In this document: piece by piece, positions 5,547 through 8,118 of the stretch
Layout: each line of letters starts with the position of its first letter
How positions within the stretch are numbered: the stretch's first letter is position 1
From: an uncultured Eubacterium sp.
GTDB lineage: Bacteria > Bacillota > Clostridia > Lachnospirales > Lachnospiraceae
DNA length: 8,118 nt
Assembly (NCBI GenBank): GCA_904502145.1
Contig: CAJGDH010000080.1
Coordinates: forward strand, 1 to 8,118
Direction of reading: 5' to 3'
The notes under the pieces: generated by a model
What the model saw: the letters and a program-made list of their open reading frames with translations, nothing else
What the model was told of the DNA's origin: nothing
The model's database searches: none
Position numbers and translations under genes: made by a program

Positions 5547-7658
5547 ACCAGAGCAGGAAAGTTTATTGCCAGTCACAGATATCTGATGATCCTCATCGGG
5601 ATACTTCTGCTGATCCCTTCAGGAATCGGATATCTTCATACAAAAATAAATTATGATCTGTTGAGTTATCTGCCCGAATCCCTCGATACCGTGGCAGGGC
5701 AGGACAAGATGGTGGAAGAATTCGGTTCCGGCGGATTTGCCATGGTCGTGGTGGAAGGTATGGAGATGAAGGATGTGGAGAAACTGGAGGACAGTTTCAG
5801 CCGGATCGACCATGTATCCAGGACCCTCTGGTACACCGATGTGGCCGATCTGTCCATCCCGGTGGAACTGCTGCCGAGAGAGCTTAAGGATGCCTTCTTC
5901 AAAGGGGATGCCACCCTGATGATGGTCCTCTTCGACAACACCACCTCCTCCGACGAGGCGACGGAAGCCCTGAAGGAGATGCGGAAGATCGCGGACAAGC
6001 AGGTTTACATCAGCGGCATGACCGGGATCGTAACGGATATCGCGGATCTGTGCATGTCCGAACTTCCAGCCTATGTGGCCATTGCCGCAGTCCTTTCCAT
6101 GGTGGTCCTCACCATAGCCACCCAGTATTATCTGATCCCGATCCTCTTCCTTCTGAGCATCGGGGTCGCCATCGTCTACAATATGGGAAGCAATTTCTTC
6201 CTGGGGGAGATCTCCTATGTGACCCAGGCAGTGACAGCGGTCCTGCAGCTGGGTGTGACCATGGACTATTCCATCTTCCTCCTCAACAGCTATGAGGAGA
6301 AGAAGGAGGAATATCCCGGAGATAAGGAAGCTGCCATGGGGCACGCCATCTCAGATACCTTCATCTCCATCCTGGGCTCCTCCGTGACCACCATCGCCGG
6401 TTTCCTGGCTTTGTGTGTCATGACATTTGCCCTGGGCAGGGACCTGGGCATCGTGATGTCCAAGGGTGTCATTATCGGCGTGATCTGCTGCGTGACCCTC
6501 CTTCCTGCCATGATCCTGGTGTTCGATCCCCTGATCGAGAAAACAAGACACAGAGTATTTATCCGGGAGTCAGGGATCGTATCCCGGTTCCTCACAAAGC
6601 ATTATCTGATCTTCCTGGTGGTTTTCCTTGCCCTGCTGTACCCGGCACTGTACGGAAACAACCATGTGAATGTCTACTATAATATAGCCCACTCCCTTCC
6701 GGATGACCTGGAGTCCAACATCGCCAACAAGAAGCTGGAAGATACATTTGATATGAGTGTGATCCACATCATCATGATGGACAAGAACATGAAAGCCAAA
6801 GATAAGGCCGCCATGTACAGAAAGATCGACGATGTGGAGGGTGTGAACTGGACCATCGGCCTGAATTCCCTGGTGGGCTCCGAGATCCCGGAGAAGATGA
6901 TCCCCAAAGATCTTGCGGAGATGCTCCAGGGAGATGAACATGAGATCGCGTTTATCTGCTCGGAATACTCCGCGGCGACAAAGGAAGTGGACCGGCAGAT
7001 CTCACAGATACAGAATATCGTCAGGGATTACGATAAAGACGCCATCGTCATCGGGGAAGCCCCCATGATGAAGGACCTGGAAGACACCACCAACGTGGAC
7101 CTCAGGATGGTCAATTACCTGTCCATGGCAGCGATCTTCCTGATCATCCTGATCGTGTTCAAGTCGCTTTCCCTCCCGGTGATCCTGGTGGCAGTCATCG
7201 AGTTCGCCATCAACATCAATATGGCGATCCCCTATTATATGGGAAAGGAACTTCCCTTTGTGGCGGCCATCGTGATCGGTACCATCCAGCTGGGGGCCAC
7301 CGTGGACTATGCCATCCTGATGACCACCAGATACCAGAAAGAACGGCTTGGCGGAGTGGATAAGAAAGAGGCGGTGAGCATCGCCCACAGATCGAGTGTC
7401 CATTCCATCGTGACCAGCGGATTCAGCTTTTTCGCCGCCACCTTCGGTGTGGCCATGTATTCCAGGGTGGATATGATCGGATCGATCTGTGCACTGCTTT
7501 CCAGGGGAGCCATCATCAGCATGCTCTGCGTACTGATCATCCTCCCGGCGATGTTCATGGTATTTGACAAGGTGATCTGTCTGACCACCTGGGATTTCCT
7601 GAAAATGAGAAAAAGCGGCAGACAGGCAGAGATTCCTGTGAGAAGAGGAGGGATATGA
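5544..7658 (+). CDS. MMPL-family (RND superfamily) membrane exporter
   Basis: A 704-residue protein with two related halves, each one membrane helix, a large extracytoplasmic domain and a bundle of five helices. Helices are near 13-30, 176-193, 196-213, 225-248, 272-297 and 303-327, then 353-371, 525-541, 544-567, 570-594, 617-638 and 648-676. The outer domains span about 31-175 and 372-524. Both halves keep the proton-relay motif of MMPL proteins, GVTMDY (237-242, D241) and GATVDY (584-589, D588), as expected for a proton-driven pump. Family members export lipids, glycolipid precursors, pigments or hydrophobic drugs; the cargo here is unknown. A SecD/SecF identity is unlikely because of the two full halves and the two GxxxDY motifs. 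The gene is controlled by a promoter masked by a TetR-type operator. It overlaps the next gene, which suggests the two proteins work together. Confidence 0.9.
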   Translation: MTRAGKFIASHRYLMILIGILLLIPSGIGYLHTKINYDLLSYLPESLDTVAGQDKMVEEFGSGGFAMVVVEGMEMKDVEKLEDSFSRIDHVSRTLWYTDVADLSIPVELLPRELKDAFFKGDATLMMVLFDNTTSSDEATEALKEMRKIADKQVYISGMTGIVTDIADLCMSELPAYVAIAAVLSMVVLTIATQYYLIPILFLLSIGVAIVYNMGSNFFLGEISYVTQAVTAVLQLGVTMDYSIFLLNSYEEKKEEYPGDKEAAMGHAISDTFISILGSSVTTIAGFLALCVMTFALGRDLGIVMSKGVIIGVICCVTLLPAMILVFDPLIEKTRHRVFIRESGIVSRFLTKHYLIFLVVFLALLYPALYGNNHVNVYYNIAHSLPDDLESNIANKKLEDTFDMSVIHIIMMDKNMKAKDKAAMYRKIDDVEGVNWTIGLNSLVGSEIPEKMIPKDLAEMLQGDEHEIAFICSEYSAATKEVDRQISQIQNIVRDYDKDAIVIGEAPMMKDLEDTTNVDLRMVNYLSMAAIFLIILIVFKSLSLPVILVAVIEFAININMAIPYYMGKELPFVAAIVIGTIQLGATVDYAILMTTRYQKERLGGVDKKEAVSIAHRSSVHSIVTSGFSFFAATFGVAMYSRVDMIGSICALLSRGAIISMLCVLIILPAMFMVFDKVICLTTWDFLKMRKSGRQAEIPVRRGGI

Positions 7659-8118
7659 TGTTGAAAACCAAGACAAAGAAAAGGATCTTTTCCGTATTGC
7701 TGGCGCAGGCCCTGGTCCTGTCCCTGGCTCTGACCGGTACGGCCCCTGCCGTATATGCCGCAGGTACGGACAAGACTGAAGATAAAGAAACCGTGGAGAA
7801 AGAGGAAGTGGTCTATGTGATCACGGACAGCGACGGAGAAGTCGATGAGATCATCGTAAACGACACACTTTCCAACAAGGACGGCCTGGAGGTCATCAAG
7901 GATACTTCGGACCTTACGGACATAGAAAATGTAAAGGGAGACGAGGAGTTCACCGAGGGGGACGATCAGTCCATCAGCTGGAAGGCAGATGGAAACGAGA
8001 TCTCCTACCAGGGTAATTCCACCAAGGAGCTCCCCGTGGATGTAAAGCTTTCCTTCAGCCTGGACGGACGGCCCGTGAGCGCTTCCGAACTGGCGGGAAA
8101 GAGCGGAAAAGTGAAGAT
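7658..8118 (+). CDS. Secreted acidic protein of unknown function, coupled to the exporter (partial)
   Basis: An open frame runs off the right edge after 153 codons. It begins with a clear export signal: a basic MLKTKTKKR start, a hydrophobic core rich in Leu and Ala, and an Ala-rich cleavage region around VYAA (residues 32-35 in this numbering). The exported part is acidic and beta-like, first a Glu/Lys/Asp-rich spacer, then EEVVYVITDSDGEVDEIIV and further Asp/Gly-rich segments up to ELAGKSGKVK. I do not recognise a named domain. The ATG at 7658 overlaps the exporter stop (TGATG) and has AGGAGG at 7646-7651, six bases away; the in-frame ATG at 7655 is possible but only three bases from it. 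The coupling implies a job with the MMPL pump, perhaps as an extracytoplasmic partner. Whether the missing part has a membrane anchor or sorting signal cannot be seen. Confidence 0.75.
   Translation, partial: MLKTKTKKRIFSVLLAQALVLSLALTGTAPAVYAAGTDKTEDKETVEKEEVVYVITDSDGEVDEIIVNDTLSNKDGLEVIKDTSDLTDIENVKGDEEFTEGDDQSISWKADGNEISYQGNSTKELPVDVKLSFSLDGRPVSASELAGKSGKVK

Noticed and set aside
5544..7658. SecD/SecF protein-export component as an identity for the large membrane protein
   Set aside because: It has two complete RND halves with large outer domains and two GxxxDY motifs, and lies beside a TetR gene, which fits MMPL rather than SecDF.
7002..7676. Minus-strand frame of 224 codons opposite the MMPL gene, with a similar 241-codon frame at 5619-6344
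   Set aside because: Both lie opposite conserved MMPL sequence, are rich in His, Asp and Gly in a low-information way, and lack start signals.
1..8118. GATC tetranucleotides seem frequent across the window
   Set aside because: Most appear to come from Ile-ATC and Asp/Glu codon context in this moderately GC-rich coding DNA. I did not count them and cannot claim enrichment.

Overview
The window looks like chromosomal DNA from a Gram-positive anaerobe of the Clostridia, most likely a gut Lachnospiraceae relative. This is judged from moderate GC, strong AGGAGG-type ribosome sites, AT-rich gaps, and the types of protein encoded (PfoR-like EIIC, a lipobox binding protein, TetR plus MMPL). It is an inference from composition and gene content, not an identification.

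Left part (1-1273): the last 19 codons of an unidentified gene, then a 363-residue membrane protein of the PTS_EIIC_2/PfoR family, closed by a strong intrinsic terminator. Middle part (1274-4650): a 360-base gap carries a near-consensus promoter with an extended -10. It drives a tight three-gene operon: an RmlD-like SDR reductase with a TTG start, a glutamate/aspartate-type cation symporter of the DAACS (SLC1) family, and an orphan family 3 solute-binding lipoprotein. A GC-rich intrinsic terminator ends the operon. The three products suggest uptake or sensing of an acidic amino acid or dicarboxylate at the membrane; the reductase's link to this is unclear.

Right part (4676-8118): a TetR-family repressor on the minus strand faces a two-gene plus-strand operon. 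The operon encodes a 704-residue MMPL/RND-superfamily exporter and, translationally coupled to it, a secreted acidic protein that runs off the window. The divergent intergenic region is the most informative non-coding DNA here. It holds three copies of a 17-base operator with AATGA-N7-TCATT ends. Two form a 19-base-arm inverted repeat, and the third sits exactly on the -35 box of the exporter promoter. The layout is that of a locally repressed, inducible export system whose ligand and cargo cannot be read from the sequence.

No tRNA, rRNA, CRISPR array, insertion sequence or phage gene was seen. The best candidates for something undescribed are the MMPL exporter with its secreted partner, and the pairing of a binding lipoprotein with a secondary symporter in place of an ABC permease.
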